Assembly (NCBI GenBank): GCA_016776605.1 | Contig: JADHTB010000036.1 | Span: 1 to 34,191 of the forward strand | Reading direction: 5' to 3' | DNA: 34,191 bases | DNA from: Alphaproteobacteria bacterium | Lineage (GTDB): Bacteria > Pseudomonadota > Alphaproteobacteria > GCA-2731375 | Part shown: positions 16,401 to 23,488 of the stretch, one piece after another | Position numbering within the stretch: position 1 is the stretch's first letter | Layout: each line of letters starts with the position of its first letter | Notes under the pieces: model-generated | Told to the model about the DNA's origin: nothing | What the model saw: the letters and a program-made list of their open reading frames with translations, nothing else | The model's database searches: none | Made by a program: the position numbers and the translations under genes

Positions 16401-17156
16401 CTAAAAACCAATCAAGCCTAATTGAAAGGCCTTAGCCACGGCCGCGGCCCGTGTAGGGACATTCAGCTTTGATCGAATGTTGCGTATATGAAATTTGACG
16501 GTATTTTCGCTGATGCCGTGAATCTCGGAAATTTCCCAGGTGCTTTTTCCTATCGCAACCCAATGCAGGCAGTCCAGTTCACGGGCCGTCAGCGGGTTGA
16601 TTTTTTCGGGCACCACGCCGTCCACATAACGGTCCGCCATGACCGCGTACAGGTGATGGGTCATGTAAAATAACAGCGGCAAATGGACATCAATCAACCG
16701 TGCGGATTCAGCGTCCGCCAGATCGGTCGAAATACCTATGCCGTAGCGGTCCCCATTCGTCTCTTCAATGGGAATGCAAATGCCGTTGGTAATGCCATGG
16801 CTGGCCGCCTCATCCTGCATGCGCTGCTGGGTTGCGGTCATGCCAACCCGGTCCCATACCTTCTGCCAGATCAGGGGGAGGGTGCCGCCCCGTAGCGAAG
16901 CGCGATAGATGGGACAGTGGTTTTGATAGTTCATTTCGCGATAGCGTGCTTCCCATGCGCTGGGAATTGAAGAGTAACGCAGATAAGAGGGCAACTCGCC
17001 ATCGGTGCCCTGGGGGCGCCGGGTGTACGAGAAAACCACATTACGAAATCCAAGTTCGCCCACATGGCGTCGTGTGAGCGTCATACAATCCTCGGCGCAG
17101 GACGTATTGTTCAGACCATCAATGTAGTCAGTGAGATCGTTGAGGATTGCCGTCAC
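16401..17156 (-). CDS. LuxR-family regulator with variant autoinducer-binding site
   Basis: The protein has 251 residues. An N-terminal autoinducer-binding domain (PF03472, ~20-165) is followed by a GerE-type helix-turn-helix at ~188-251 (LTARELDCLHW, ISENTVKFHIRNIRSKL). Aligned by eye to LasR and TraR, the invariant pocket residues Trp68, Tyr72, Pro82, Trp97 and Gly125 are present. The Asp that binds the acyl-homoserine-lactone amide is Cys81 (NHCP instead of xxDP). No luxI-type synthase is in the window, so locally this is a LuxR 'solo'. The start is GTG 17156; an upstream Shine-Dalgarno is weak. It converges on the kinase/response regulator pair. A ligand other than a standard AHL is an inference from the Asp-to-Cys change. 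Confidence 0.85.
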   Translation of the reverse strand: MTAILNDLTDYIDGLNNTSCAEDCMTLTRRHVGELGFRNVVFSYTRRPQGTDGELPSYLRYSSIPSAWEARYREMNYQNHCPIYRASLRGGTLPLIWQKVWDRVGMTATQQRMQDEAASHGITNGICIPIEETNGDRYGIGISTDLADAESARLIDVHLPLLFYMTHHLYAVMADRYVDGVVPEKINPLTARELDCLHWVAIGKSTWEISEIHGISENTVKFHIRNIRSKLNVPTRAAAVAKAFQLGLIGF

Positions 17157-17239
17157 CAGTCAAAGTCCAAATATTAAGCCTGAGACCGAGAAGTCTGGCA
17201 TAAATTGGTATATGCTTAAAGTAATAAAATCGCAGATTT

Positions 17240-17274
17240 GCGTTATAGTTGTTATGCTTATTTGCATATAACGC
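17240..17274. promoter_or_regulatory. Dyad GCGTTATA-N19-TATAACGC upstream of the luxR-type gene
   Basis: Eight-base perfect arms at 17240-17247 and 17267-17274 lie 84-118 bp upstream of the luxR-type start, in AT-rich DNA. The placement fits an operator or activator site, possibly for autoregulation. It does not match the standard 20-bp lux box, and no T tract suggests a terminator. Confidence 0.4.
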
Positions 17275-17299
17275 TATGGTTAGGTAAAGCTGGCGGCAA

Positions 17300-17404
17300 T
17301 TAGAGCAATTTTCAATTAACTGGAGTCGCTTTCTCGACTTAAGTGATTGGTTCAATTTCTCTATTTTTAAGAGTCTGAGCGCATTTTCTTCGAATGCGCT
17401 CAAG
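17300..17404 (+). repeat. ~105-bp repeat, copy D
   Basis: Runs TTAG to CAAG, with about 11 differences from copy B over 105 bp by eye. The right hairpin GAGCGCATT/AATGCGCTC is perfect and identical to that of B. The left hairpin is weaker because AATTGCTCT has become AATTTCTCT. Confidence 0.88.
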
Positions 17405-17491
17405 TGTTTTTCTTGTTTTTGTATAAAAAATAAATATTTATCTATATTTAGTTGTGCTGGGTGATTTGATGACGACAAATGTCCTTTACGT

Positions 17492-18349
17492 CTATTCCGC
17501 CGCCGCGGCAACGCTGGCTCCCCCATGGCTGAAATCATAGTCCCGGTCATGCACTAAGGCGGGGATATGTCCCCGCGCTTTGGTCACGGCGGCCAAATCA
17601 ATCTGTGCCAGACTGACACCTTCCCCGGTGCCGCCGTCCGACAGCACTTCGCCCCAGGGCGCCACGATCAGCGAATGGCCATAGCTGAGACGGCCGGCAA
17701 CATGTTCGCCGCATTGCGCCGCGGCAATGACAAAACAGCCGGTTTCAATGGCTCGGGCCCGCATCAGCACATGCCAATGCGCCTCGCCCGTAACCTGCAT
17801 GAAGGCGGACGGTATCACTAAAACATCGGCGCCAGCCTTGGCCAGATCGCGGTACAGGTGGGGAAAGCGTAAATCGTAACAGATACTCAGGCCCAGTTGA
17901 CACCAGGGCAGGGGCGTCAACACCGCTTGCCCGCCGGGCCTGTAATTATTCGATTCACGCAGACTTTTGCCATTGGGCAGGTCCACATCGAACATGTGGA
18001 TCTTGTCATAACGGGCCGTTATGGCGCCCGTGGGATCAATCAGGTATTGCCGGTTCGCCAGCCGGTCCTCACCCTCCAACAGTACCGAAAGCGACCCCGC
18101 CAACAGCCATGCGCCCGTCTCCACCGCCCAGCCGCGAAACGCATCCAGGGCCGGGTGGTCGTCCTCAAGAAACGCCTTGGCGCGAATATTGTCACGCCCG
18201 ACTTCGATCATGGCGGCGCATTCGGGCGTGGTGATGAAGTCGGCACCCTGATCGCGGGCCTCGCGGATCATGCGGCCCAGGTTGGCGATATTGCCGTCCA
18301 GATCGTTGCTGGCATTAATTTGCACGCAGGCGGCGGTAAATCCGGTCAT
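17492..18349 (-). CDS. Nitrilase-superfamily amidase (Nit1-like carbon-nitrogen hydrolase)
   Basis: The protein has 285 residues from the ATG at 18349, preceded by GGGGA at 8 nt; a TTG six bases earlier is less likely. The catalytic triad of the carbon-nitrogen hydrolase fold is visible: Glu43 (ITTPECAAM), Lys116 (RYDKIHMFDVDLP) and Cys157 (LSICYDLRFPHLYR). The sequence resembles bacterial Nit1-type proteins, which hydrolyse deaminated glutathione or omega-amides such as alpha-ketoglutaramate. The neighbouring glutaredoxin gene fits a link to glutathione metabolism. It follows grxC and comF on the same strand, but a repeat copy sits between it and grxC, so the three may not form a single transcript. 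Confidence 0.88.
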   Translation of the reverse strand: MTGFTAACVQINASNDLDGNIANLGRMIREARDQGADFITTPECAAMIEVGRDNIRAKAFLEDDHPALDAFRGWAVETGAWLLAGSLSVLLEGEDRLANRQYLIDPTGAITARYDKIHMFDVDLPNGKSLRESNNYRPGGQAVLTPLPWCQLGLSICYDLRFPHLYRDLAKAGADVLVIPSAFMQVTGEAHWHVLMRARAIETGCFVIAAAQCGEHVAGRLSYGHSLIVAPWGEVLSDGGTGEGVSLAQIDLAAVTKARGHIPALVHDRDYDFSHGGASVAAAAE

Positions 18350-18390
18350 GGCCAATGTCCCCAGTTCAAGTCGGTGTTCAGTTGGATATT

Positions 18391-18495
18391 CTAGCGCAAT
18401 TCCGAATGAATGAGAATCGCGAAGCGACTCTAAGTGATTGGAAAAATTGCTCTAATTCTAAAGATCTGAGCATTTTCAGGATGAAAATGCTCTAG
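18391..18495 (+). repeat. ~105-bp repeat, copy E, overlapping the grxC stop
   Basis: Runs CTAG to CTAG. The right module is a perfect 11-bp stem GAGCATTTTCA/TGAAAATGCTC with a 3-nt loop. The terminal CTAG (18492-18495) supplies the TAG stop codon of grxC on the minus strand. It is closest to copy A1 (inverted). Confidence 0.9.
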
Positions 18496-18761
18496 CCCAC
18501 GGTATCCTGGGCCAACAACGGGTCTAATTGCTTTTTCTGTTCCAAGGCATAAAGCTCGTCACAACCCCCGACATGGTGGTCGCCGATAAAAATTTGCGGC
18601 ACCGTTTGGCCGCCGTTGGCGCGCTGGCGCATCTCTTTCCGGGCGCCCGGTACCCTGCTGACGTCAATCTCGTTATAGCCGACGCCCTTGTTATCCAGCA
18701 GTTTTTTGGCGTGAAAGCAAAAGGGGCAAAACCCTGTGGTGTAAATCGTAACGTCCGGCAT
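18492..18761 (-). CDS. grxC: Glutaredoxin 3
   Basis: The protein has 89 residues with the dithiol active site C12-P-F-C15 (TTGFCPFCFHAKKL), 'TVPQIFIGDHHVGGCDEL' carrying the cis-Pro and glutathione-binding residues, and the usual length for GrxC. It reduces disulfides and glutathionylated proteins with glutathione in the cytoplasm. The ATG is preceded by AAGGA at 6-nt spacing. It follows comF by 46 bp, across a 16-bp tandem duplication. The stop codon TAG lies in the terminal CTAG of repeat copy E, so the last codons border directly on the repeat. Confidence 0.93.
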   Translation of the reverse strand: MPDVTIYTTGFCPFCFHAKKLLDNKGVGYNEIDVSRVPGARKEMRQRANGGQTVPQIFIGDHHVGGCDELYALEQKKQLDPLLAQDTVG

Positions 18762-18771
18762 CCTGGTTCCT

Positions 18772-18803
18772 TTTTCGTATTACCCTGTTTTCGTATTACC
18801 CTG
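18772..18803. repeat. 16-bp tandem duplication between comF and grxC
   Basis: Two perfect adjacent copies of TTTTCGTATTACCCTG fill most of the gap between the comF stop and the grxC ribosome site. It looks like a simple slippage or duplication event and may change the spacing of the grxC leader. Confidence 0.8.
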
Positions 18804-18807
18804 TGCC

Positions 18808-19560
18808 CTATAGCACACGGGCCAGGGTGAGCACATCCACGCGGGCCACGCCGCTGCGTTTTAATATCCTGGCACAAGCCGACACCGTAGCCCCGGTGGT
18901 GAACACATCGTCAATCAAAACCACGTGAGCGCCCCGAAGTCGAACCTTGTCCGTATCCGAGACGGCAAAGGCGCCGCGTACATTGCGCGCCCGCCCGGTC
19001 CGGCTTTGGCCACCTTGGCTGACAGTGGCCCGCCGCCGTTGCAACAGATCGGGATGGCTGGGTACCCCACAGTGCCGCGACAGGGCCAAGCTTAACAATG
19101 CCGCCTGATTGTAGCGCCGGCGCAACAGGCGCCAACGGTGCAGGGGCACCGGCAGCAACAGATCCGCATCGGCCCAGAATGGGGCGCCCGCGCGGGCCAG
19201 CCACTGGCCAAAGGCTGGTACGCCATCCAGGCGGTCGCCATGTTTCAGACGCAACAATAACGACCGGCTGTGATCGTCATAGGCCAGCACGGCCCGGGCC
19301 CGGTCATAGTCGGGCCGCTGGCGGCTGCATGCCGCGCATAGCGCGTCTTCGCCTTCATCGTAGGGAAACGGAAAGCCGCAGGCATGACAGCAGGGGGCCT
19401 CCAGAAACCGCATGCCGGACCAGCAGGGCGCGCAAAGATTACCCTGGCGGTCCACCATTTCACCGCAACAAAGGCATTGCGGTGGCAGCAGGGCATCCAG
19501 AATGATATCCCTGGCGTAACCGAGCTGGCGGCCAACTTTGACCATTGGTATTTCGACCAT
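18808..19560 (-). CDS. comF: ComF-family phosphoribosyltransferase-like protein
   Basis: About 250 residues from the ATG at 19560; the frame is open to a TTG at 19629 and the start is uncertain. The N-terminus has a double zinc-ribbon of CxxC pairs (LLPPQCLCCG, CAPCW, CCHAC, CAAC). The C-terminal half is a phosphoribosyltransferase fold with 'LLLPVPLHRWRLLRRRYNQAALL' and the PRPP-binding loop 'VVLIDDVFTTGATVSAC'. ComF proteins are linked to DNA uptake in competent bacteria, but most alphaproteobacterial homologues have no tested role. It heads the comF-grxC-amidase run and is divergent from an NDUFAF5-type methyltransferase gene, an arrangement frequent in alphaproteobacteria. Confidence 0.88.
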   Translation of the reverse strand: MVEIPMVKVGRQLGYARDIILDALLPPQCLCCGEMVDRQGNLCAPCWSGMRFLEAPCCHACGFPFPYDEGEDALCAACSRQRPDYDRARAVLAYDDHSRSLLLRLKHGDRLDGVPAFGQWLARAGAPFWADADLLLPVPLHRWRLLRRRYNQAALLSLALSRHCGVPSHPDLLQRRRATVSQGGQSRTGRARNVRGAFAVSDTDKVRLRGAHVVLIDDVFTTGATVSACARILKRSGVARVDVLTLARVL

Positions 19561-19688
19561 CGCCGTATAATGCTCCAAGACAAGAGAGCCTGATGGGGAG
19601 GAGCGCAGTATGGCACATGGTGAGGACAAGGTCTCGTTGATCAGCGGCGGCGGGCTGGGCGTTGGCCGGGCCGCGGCGCGTTAGCCGG

Positions 19689-20558
19689 ATGCCAGCCATA
19701 CCAGAGATATTTGACCGCCGCGCGGTGCGCCGGCATCGGGACCGGGCGGCGGCCGGCCTGGCCGATTATGATTTTCTGTTGCGGGAGGTCGCCGACCGGT
19801 TGGCCGACTGTTTGCCGGATATCAAGCGCAGCTTTCCGACCGCCCTGGATCTCGGCTGTCATGGCGGTCAGCTGTCAGAGGTGTTGGCCGGGCGGGGCGG
19901 CATCGAATGGCTGCTGCAATGCGATTTGTCGCCGGCCATGCTGGCGCATGCCTCCGGCCCGCGCCTGGTCGCGGATGAAGAGGCCTTGCCCTTTGCCGAG
20001 GCCCGGTTCGACTTGATTATTTCGGTGCTGTCGCTGCATTGGGTCAATGATCTGCCGGGGACATTGGCGCAAATTCGCCGCGCCCTAAAACCAGATGGCT
20101 TGTTTCTGGCCGCCATGCTGGGCGGCGGTTCCCTGGAAGAATTACGCCAAGCCCTCCTGGCGGCGGAGATCGAAGTGATGGACGGGGCATCGCCCCGGGT
20201 TTCGCCCTTCGTTGATCCCCATGATGCCGGCGCGCTGTTACAGCGGGCAGGCTTTGCCTTGCCGGTGGTGGATACGGACCAGATCGTGCTGTCCTATGCC
20301 GATCCCTTTGCCATGATGGCGGAGCTGCGCGGCCTGGGTGAAAGCAATGCGGTGGCCGAACGCCAGAGCCACTTCACCCGCCGCGCGGTGATCCAGGCCG
20401 GCGCGCGGCATTATCATCAAAGCTATGGCGATAGTGATGGCCGCATCCCCGCGACCTTTCAGATTATCACCCTGTCCGGCTGGGCACCGCACGATAGCCA
20501 GCAACAACCCCTGGCCCGCGGCAGTGGACAAATGCCTCTCTCCGAGGTCCTGGATTAA
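19689..20558 (+). CDS. SAM-dependent methyltransferase-fold protein, NDUFAF5/BioC-like
   Basis: The protein has 289 residues from the ATG at 19689. Its N-terminus 'IFDRRAVRRHRDRAA...DYDFLLREVADRLADCL' is the signature of the NDUFAF5-type group. Motif I 'ALDLGCHGGQLSEVL', an acidic residue after the second strand (LLQCDLSP), and 'FDLIISVLSLHWVNDLPGTLAQIRRALKPDGLFLAAMLGGGSLEELR' complete the class I methyltransferase fold. Mitochondrial NDUFAF5 hydroxylates an arginine of a complex I subunit rather than methylating, so the reaction here should not be assumed. An earlier TTG at 19662 is a less likely start. It converges with another methyltransferase gene, with 4 bp between the stops. Confidence 0.85.
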   Translation: MPAIPEIFDRRAVRRHRDRAAAGLADYDFLLREVADRLADCLPDIKRSFPTALDLGCHGGQLSEVLAGRGGIEWLLQCDLSPAMLAHASGPRLVADEEALPFAEARFDLIISVLSLHWVNDLPGTLAQIRRALKPDGLFLAAMLGGGSLEELRQALLAAEIEVMDGASPRVSPFVDPHDAGALLQRAGFALPVVDTDQIVLSYADPFAMMAELRGLGESNAVAERQSHFTRRAVIQAGARHYHQSYGDSDGRIPATFQIITLSGWAPHDSQQQPLARGSGQMPLSEVLD

Positions 20559-20562
20559 AAGA

Positions 20563-21063
20563 TTAGTCGCGCCGGGCGCAGATTTGTTGCCGCATGGCCG
20601 GCTTCGGGGTCTCGATGCGGCCATGGAAATAGTCCAGCACCGCCAGTTTACCTTCCACGGCGGCAGGCAACTCGTCGGGGCGTAACAGAAACGCCCGGTT
20701 GCTGGGGCGGCCGAACGCTTCATTGCCAACAGCGAAAGTGTCGTATAGCAGCAGTCCGCCTGGTGCCACGGCCCGAACAAGCAGGGGTAACAGGGGGCGG
20801 TAGAGGTAATTTACCACGACCACGGCGGCAAAACGCCGTTGATCCAGGGGCCAGGGGCTGCCGTCCTCCAGGTCGCATGGCATGATTTCCAGGCCATCGC
20901 GGGGGTCAATTGCCTCGACATCGCGGTCGATTGCCGTCACCTGATGCCCCCGATCCAGAAAAAACCGGCTGTGACGGCCGCTGCCGCAGGCCAAGTCCAG
21001 CACCGGGCCGTTTTGCGGCACCAGGTCCGCGAATTGGCAAATCCAGGGCGATGGATCTTGCAT
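20563..21063 (-). CDS. Small class I SAM-dependent methyltransferase
   Basis: The protein has 166 residues. Motif I is 'VLDLACGSGRHSRFFLDRGHQVTAIDRD', followed by 'IMPCDLEDGSPWPL', 'FAAVVVVNYLYRPLLPLLVRAVAPGGLLLYDTF' and 'NRAFLLRPDEL'. This is the TehB/Methyltransf_12-like compact form with almost no substrate domain. The substrate is unknown. The gene is divergent from the DUF1178 gene across 54 bp and convergent with the NDUFAF5-like gene. Confidence 0.82.
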   Translation of the reverse strand: MQDPSPWICQFADLVPQNGPVLDLACGSGRHSRFFLDRGHQVTAIDRDVEAIDPRDGLEIMPCDLEDGSPWPLDQRRFAAVVVVNYLYRPLLPLLVRAVAPGGLLLYDTFAVGNEAFGRPSNRAFLLRPDELPAAVEGKLAVLDYFHGRIETPKPAMRQQICARRD

Positions 21064-21117
21064 TTTACCTCATTACGGCCTTGCCGATTGGCCCCGACGA
21101 TGCCATTTATGGACACG

Positions 21118-21540
21118 ATGATGGTATTTGATTTGATATGTGCCAACAAGCACACCTTTGAGGCTTGGTTCAAGGATTCAAAGGCGTTCGATGGTCTGCG
21201 CCGTAAAGGCCGCGTCGAATGCCCCACCTGTGGCGACAGCAAGGTGGAGAAAGCCCTGATGGCGCCTAACATTTCCACTTCCAAGAAACAGGCCCTTGCG
21301 GCCAAGGAAAGCGCCATGGTTGCCCAGGCCAAGCAGATGCTGGCCAAGATGCAAAAACAAGTGGAAGACAATTGCGACTATGTGGGCCCCGCGTTCGCCG
21401 AGGAGGCGCGCAAGATCCATTATGGCGAGACTGAAAAGCGCGATATCTATGGCGAAGCCACCAAGGCCGAGGCTGTCGAATTGAATGAAGAAGGCATCGA
21501 TTTCACCGCCATCCCCTGGGTCCAGCCCACCGATAGCTGA
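21118..21540 (+). CDS. DUF1178 zinc-ribbon protein
   Basis: The protein has 140 residues. It matches DUF1178 (PF06676): 'MVFDLICANKHTFEAWFKDSKAFDGLRRKGRVECPTCG' with a Cys pair (CPTC) and an upstream Cys/His (CANKH) that could bind zinc, a helical middle, and a C-terminal 'YVGPAFAEEARKIHYGETEKRDIYGEAT..EA..L.EEGI...PWV'. The function of the family is not established. An open frame extends upstream to 20839 but that part is the shadow of the opposite methyltransferase. The start is one of two adjacent ATGs (21118 or 21121), where family homology begins. In many alphaproteobacteria this gene adjoins the Nit1-like amidase; here it is about 3 kb away. Confidence 0.88.
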   Translation: MMVFDLICANKHTFEAWFKDSKAFDGLRRKGRVECPTCGDSKVEKALMAPNISTSKKQALAAKESAMVAQAKQMLAKMQKQVEDNCDYVGPAFAEEARKIHYGETEKRDIYGEATKAEAVELNEEGIDFTAIPWVQPTDS

Positions 21541-21700
21541 ATTGTCTGCAGCTTTGACTTGCGGCATTGCCAGCCTGACGATTCCATGTTTCGACAGAAT
21601 AGGTTACACTCGCGGGGTATTTGCAGGTGCCGAAAATAAACCCTGGAAAACGGCCAGTTGAACTGGACCGTTGGGGTTGGCTTAAAGGATTGATTGCATA
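21541..21700. other. Intergenic region upstream of the OmpH-like gene
   Basis: This 160-bp gap holds a short palindrome CCAGTTGAACTGG (21654-21666), 35 bp before the OmpH-like ATG. No confident promoter boxes were identified by eye. Confidence 0.35.
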
Positions 21701-22285
21701 ATGGCTCGATGGATCAAAGCCGCATGTGCCGCACTGTTGGTTGGCCTGATGGCAGGCACGGTGAATGCGGCGGTTGCCAAGGCGCCTGATGCCGCGGCTT
21801 CCGGCAGCCCCGTAATAGCGGTCCTGGATGTCCAGTTGGTGTTGCGCAACGCCGTGGCGGCAAAGGGGATCCGCACGGCAATAGATGCGCGCCGCAAGGG
21901 CTTTGAGGATGAGATAGAGCTGGTGCGCAAAGACTTGAAGGCGGAGGAACAGAAACTGCGCCAGCAAAGCACCATTCTATCCCCAGAAGCCGCCAACGAA
22001 CGGCGCCGCGTCCTGGAGACCAAGTTTTCGGATTTGCGCCGTAAGGCGGAACAACGCCGGGGCACTTTGGACCGGGCCTTCGTCGGTGCGACCAGAAAAT
22101 TACGCACTGAAATTGCCAGAGTTCTGACCCAATTGATGGCGGAGCGGAAGATAACGATTACCCTGGCCCGTACGGCCGTGCTGGTTTTCGACGAAAGACT
22201 AAACGTGACCAGCGAAGTGCTGAAGCGGCTGGATAAAAATCTGCCCAACGTAACCGTCGAGTTCAAAAAACCAGGCGAAAAATAG
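21701..22285 (+). CDS. OmpH/Skp-family periplasmic chaperone-like protein
   Basis: The protein has 194 residues with a signal peptide of about 23 (ending VNA). It matches the OmpH/Skp family (PF03938): 'PVIAVLDVQLVLRNAVAAKGIRTAI' as the first strand and helix, a long charged coiled-coil region (~60-140, rich in Lys, Arg, Glu), then 'RVLTQLMAERKITITLARTAVLVFDERLNVTSEVLKRLDK', the closing beta hairpin. Skp holds unfolded outer-membrane proteins in the periplasm. In alphaproteobacteria the main skp gene usually sits between bamA and lpxD; here neither is present, so this may be a second, specialised copy. An MFS carrier gene follows after 33 bp on the same strand. Confidence 0.85.
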   Translation: MARWIKAACAALLVGLMAGTVNAAVAKAPDAAASGSPVIAVLDVQLVLRNAVAAKGIRTAIDARRKGFEDEIELVRKDLKAEEQKLRQQSTILSPEAANERRRVLETKFSDLRRKAEQRRGTLDRAFVGATRKLRTEIARVLTQLMAERKITITLARTAVLVFDERLNVTSEVLKRLDKNLPNVTVEFKKPGEK

Positions 22286-22318
22286 CCCGACCCCTGGGAT
22301 TGCGACGCATACCAGCCA

Positions 22319-23488
22319 ATGTTAAGCAATCGCTGGGCCATTCTTGCCATCCTTATTGTCGTGCGGGTGGCCATGGGATTCCAATTCCAGTCCGTCGCAT
22401 CGATCACGCCAATTATCGCCGCGGACCTGGGACTGGACTACACTCAAATCGGTGCGTTGGTTGGTTTTTACATGCTGCCCGGCGTGGTGATGGCCATTCC
22501 CGGCGGTTTTCTGGGTAGCCGCTTCGCGGACCTGACGATGGTGCTGTTCGGCGTCGGGCTCATGGCCCTGGGCGGAGTCGTCGCCGGTCTGGCCGATAAC
22601 TTTAATTTTCTGGCATGCGGCCGTCTGTTGAGCGGCGCCGGGGCCGTGGTGCAAAGCATCTTTCTGGTCAAGATGATCGCCGAATGGTTTGACGCCAAGT
22701 CGGTGGTTACTGCCATGGCCATTATGTTGACCGGCTGGCCCGTCGGTATTGCCATCGCCCTGGCGACCCTGGGGCCGTTGGCCGCGCATTGGGGCTGGCA
22801 GGCCGTCATGTATTTGACCGCCATTGGCTGTATCCTCGCCATGGGGGTGCTTTGGCTGGGCTATCAGCCGCCACCGGGCAGTGCGGCAACTAGCGGCGGC
22901 CGCGCCCGTTTTCGAATTCCCCGCCGCGAACTGGCCATGCTCTGTTTCGCAGGCCTGGTCTGGACCGTCTACAACCTTGCCTATTTCTCGTTTCTATCTT
23001 TTGGCCCGGCGCTGTTGATTGAACGGGGCATGGACGTGACGGCGGCGGGGCGCGCCATCAGTCTGGCCAGCTGGGCCGCCTTGCCGGCGCTGCCCCTGGG
23101 CGGGTACCTGGCGGACCGCACCGGCCGTCCCGGTCTGATCCTGGCCATAAGCTGTCTGTTGGCGGCAACCGCCACCGCCGCGTTGCCCCTGTTTGATCAG
23201 CCGTATCTGTTGTGTGCCGCCATCGGCCTGTTCGCGGCCGCGCCCGCCGGCATCATCATGGGGCGGGCGATCTCGGTCATGTCGCCGGCCCGTCGGGCCC
23301 AGGGTAATGCGATCCTTTATACGTTCTTCTATGGCGGCATGGGCGTGATCCCCGGCCTGATCGGGTGGAGCGCGGATAGCGCCGGGACCGCCGCCGCGCC
23401 GCTATATATATCGGCTACTATTCTGGTTCTATCGGTGCCCCTGTTTCTGGCCCTGAATGCCGCATCGCGGCGCCGGGAAACGCTCTAG
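22319..23488 (+). CDS. MFS transporter (CynX/NimT-like)
   Basis: The protein has 389 residues with about 12 hydrophobic segments. The first helices and loop, 'SITPIIAADLGLDYTQIGALVGFYMLPGVVMAIPGGFLGSRF', and the 'LGGYLADRTGRPGLIL' loop in the second half are typical of the major facilitator superfamily. Overall it resembles the small-molecule/cyanate-nitroimidazole (CynX/NimT) branch, but the substrate cannot be assigned. It may be co-transcribed with the OmpH-like gene. Its TAG stop and the TAG of the opposing ThDP enzyme gene lie on the same CTAG (23485-23488), so the two genes overlap by 4 bp tail to tail. Confidence 0.88.
   Translation: MLSNRWAILAILIVVRVAMGFQFQSVASITPIIAADLGLDYTQIGALVGFYMLPGVVMAIPGGFLGSRFADLTMVLFGVGLMALGGVVAGLADNFNFLACGRLLSGAGAVVQSIFLVKMIAEWFDAKSVVTAMAIMLTGWPVGIAIALATLGPLAAHWGWQAVMYLTAIGCILAMGVLWLGYQPPPGSAATSGGRARFRIPRRELAMLCFAGLVWTVYNLAYFSFLSFGPALLIERGMDVTAAGRAISLASWAALPALPLGGYLADRTGRPGLILAISCLLAATATAALPLFDQPYLLCAAIGLFAAAPAGIIMGRAISVMSPARRAQGNAILYTFFYGGMGVIPGLIGWSADSAGTAAAPLYISATILVLSVPLFLALNAASRRRETL

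Larger units (their letters stand above)
17157..17491. other. AT-rich intergenic region upstream of the luxR-type gene
   Basis: This 335-bp gap between the luxR-type start and the 3' end of the amidase gene contains a dyad (17240-17274) and repeat copy D (17300-17404). No coding frame of merit was seen. It should contain the luxR promoter, but no clear -35/-10 pair was identified. Confidence 0.6.

Noticed and set aside
20839..21117. N-terminal extension of the DUF1178 protein
   Set aside because: The extension is antisense to the small methyltransferase gene; family homology begins at the adjacent ATGs 21118/21121.
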